NCBI GenBank assembly: GCA_041686915.1
Contig: JAWLDB010000194.1
Span: forward strand, 1 to 5,117
Direction of reading: 5' to 3'
DNA: 5,117 bases
Source: JAWLDB01 sp041686915
Lineage (GTDB): Bacteria; Bacillota; UBA994; UBA5500
The position numbers and the translations under genes are program-made. Under the pieces are notes generated by a model. The model was not told the origin of the DNA, made no database searches, and was given only the letters and a program-made list of their open reading frames with translations. Below, in pieces: positions 4,865 through 5,117 of this stretch (position 1 is its first letter; each line of letters opens with the position of its first letter).

Positions 4865-5117
4865 TCACTGTGAGTAAGATCTAACATCCATTAATAGCCA
4901 GAAGTCCTGCATTTGCCTCAGAGTTTCTTTATCTGCCACAAGGCACTCTATGTGGTTTACAGAACTGCTTTTGACCTGATAGATCCTGTCATTGAAGACC
5001 TCCATGAAATCCGCAATCACCTCTTCGTTATCCCGGTCGAAAGCAAAGGGCTGCAGCGTGATAAAAAAGCGGTACAGATCAAGAAACTCAACTGGTACCC
5101 TTACCCAGGAAACGTTT
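4865..5117 (-). CDS. C-terminal 83 residues of an unrecognised protein (5' end beyond window)
   Basis: Reading the minus strand from the right edge, one frame is open from 5116 to a TGA at 4867-4865, giving 83 residues; the other two frames stop within the first 30 bases. The sequence begins NVSWVRVPVEFLDLYRFF and ends FWLLMDVRSYSQ. It is protein-like: hydrophobic and charged residues alternate, it contains PFAFDRDNEEVIADFMEVFNDR as a likely helix (24-45), and it has only one cysteine (C58). No family is recognised and no catalytic motif is visible. It converges on the 137-residue gene, with the terminator at 4760-4799 between them. The start and any promoter are off the window. Confidence 0.6.
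   Translation of the reverse strand, partial: NVSWVRVPVEFLDLYRFFITLQPFAFDRDNEEVIADFMEVFNDRIYQVKSSSVNHIECLVADKETLRQMQDFWLLMDVRSYSQ

Noticed and set aside
4444..4887. 147-codon minus-strand ORF
   Set aside because: It starts inside the right-edge partial gene without an SD, reads through the terminator hairpin and lies antisense to the better-supported 137-residue gene.
1..5117. CRISPR array, tRNA, rRNA or insertion sequence
   Set aside because: No regularly spaced direct repeats, cloverleaf or rRNA-like sequence, or transposase motifs were seen on either strand.

Overview
The window reads as a piece of chromosome from an anaerobic, probably Clostridia-like Firmicute. The reasons are a glycyl radical enzyme (oxygen-sensitive chemistry), purine-rich GGAGG-type ribosome binding sites, a GTG start, and roughly balanced base composition. 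This taxonomic guess is an inference; no rRNA or other marker is present.

Left part (1-2763, minus strand): a two-gene operon. The first gene (1876-2763) encodes a radical-SAM glycyl-radical-enzyme activase with two extra ferredoxin-type 4Fe-4S cysteine sets. One base after its stop codon comes the second gene (1-1874), a glycyl radical enzyme that is cut off by the left window edge after about 625 residues. By its active-site motifs this enzyme is a trans-4-hydroxy-L-proline dehydratase (HypD). The pair would dehydrate hydroxyproline to pyrroline-5-carboxylate, which ProC could then reduce to proline. A proC gene might lie off the left edge, but that cannot be seen here.

Middle (2764-3001): a 238-bp divergent spacer with ribosome binding sites at both ends. 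No convincing promoter hexamers are visible. A doubtful 35-codon ORF ends inside the activase Shine-Dalgarno. To its right, on the plus strand, is a complete ADP-ribosylglycohydrolase (DraG/ARH family, 3002-4051).

Right part: 4052-4335 is a gene-free, GC-rich stretch densely packed with inverted repeats. Two of these carry matching GTAGGGG edges facing each other, which suggests the remains of a small palindromic repeat element. It is followed by an unrecognised 137-residue gene (4336-4749, plus strand) with a good RBS and a clear intrinsic terminator (4760-4787). The 3' end of another unrecognised gene (4865-5117, minus strand) converges on it from the right edge.

No tRNA, rRNA, CRISPR array or transposase was found. 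Nothing ties the ADP-ribosylglycohydrolase or the two unknown genes functionally to the hydroxyproline operon except proximity. The least explained parts are the structured 4052-4335 spacer and the 137-residue orphan.
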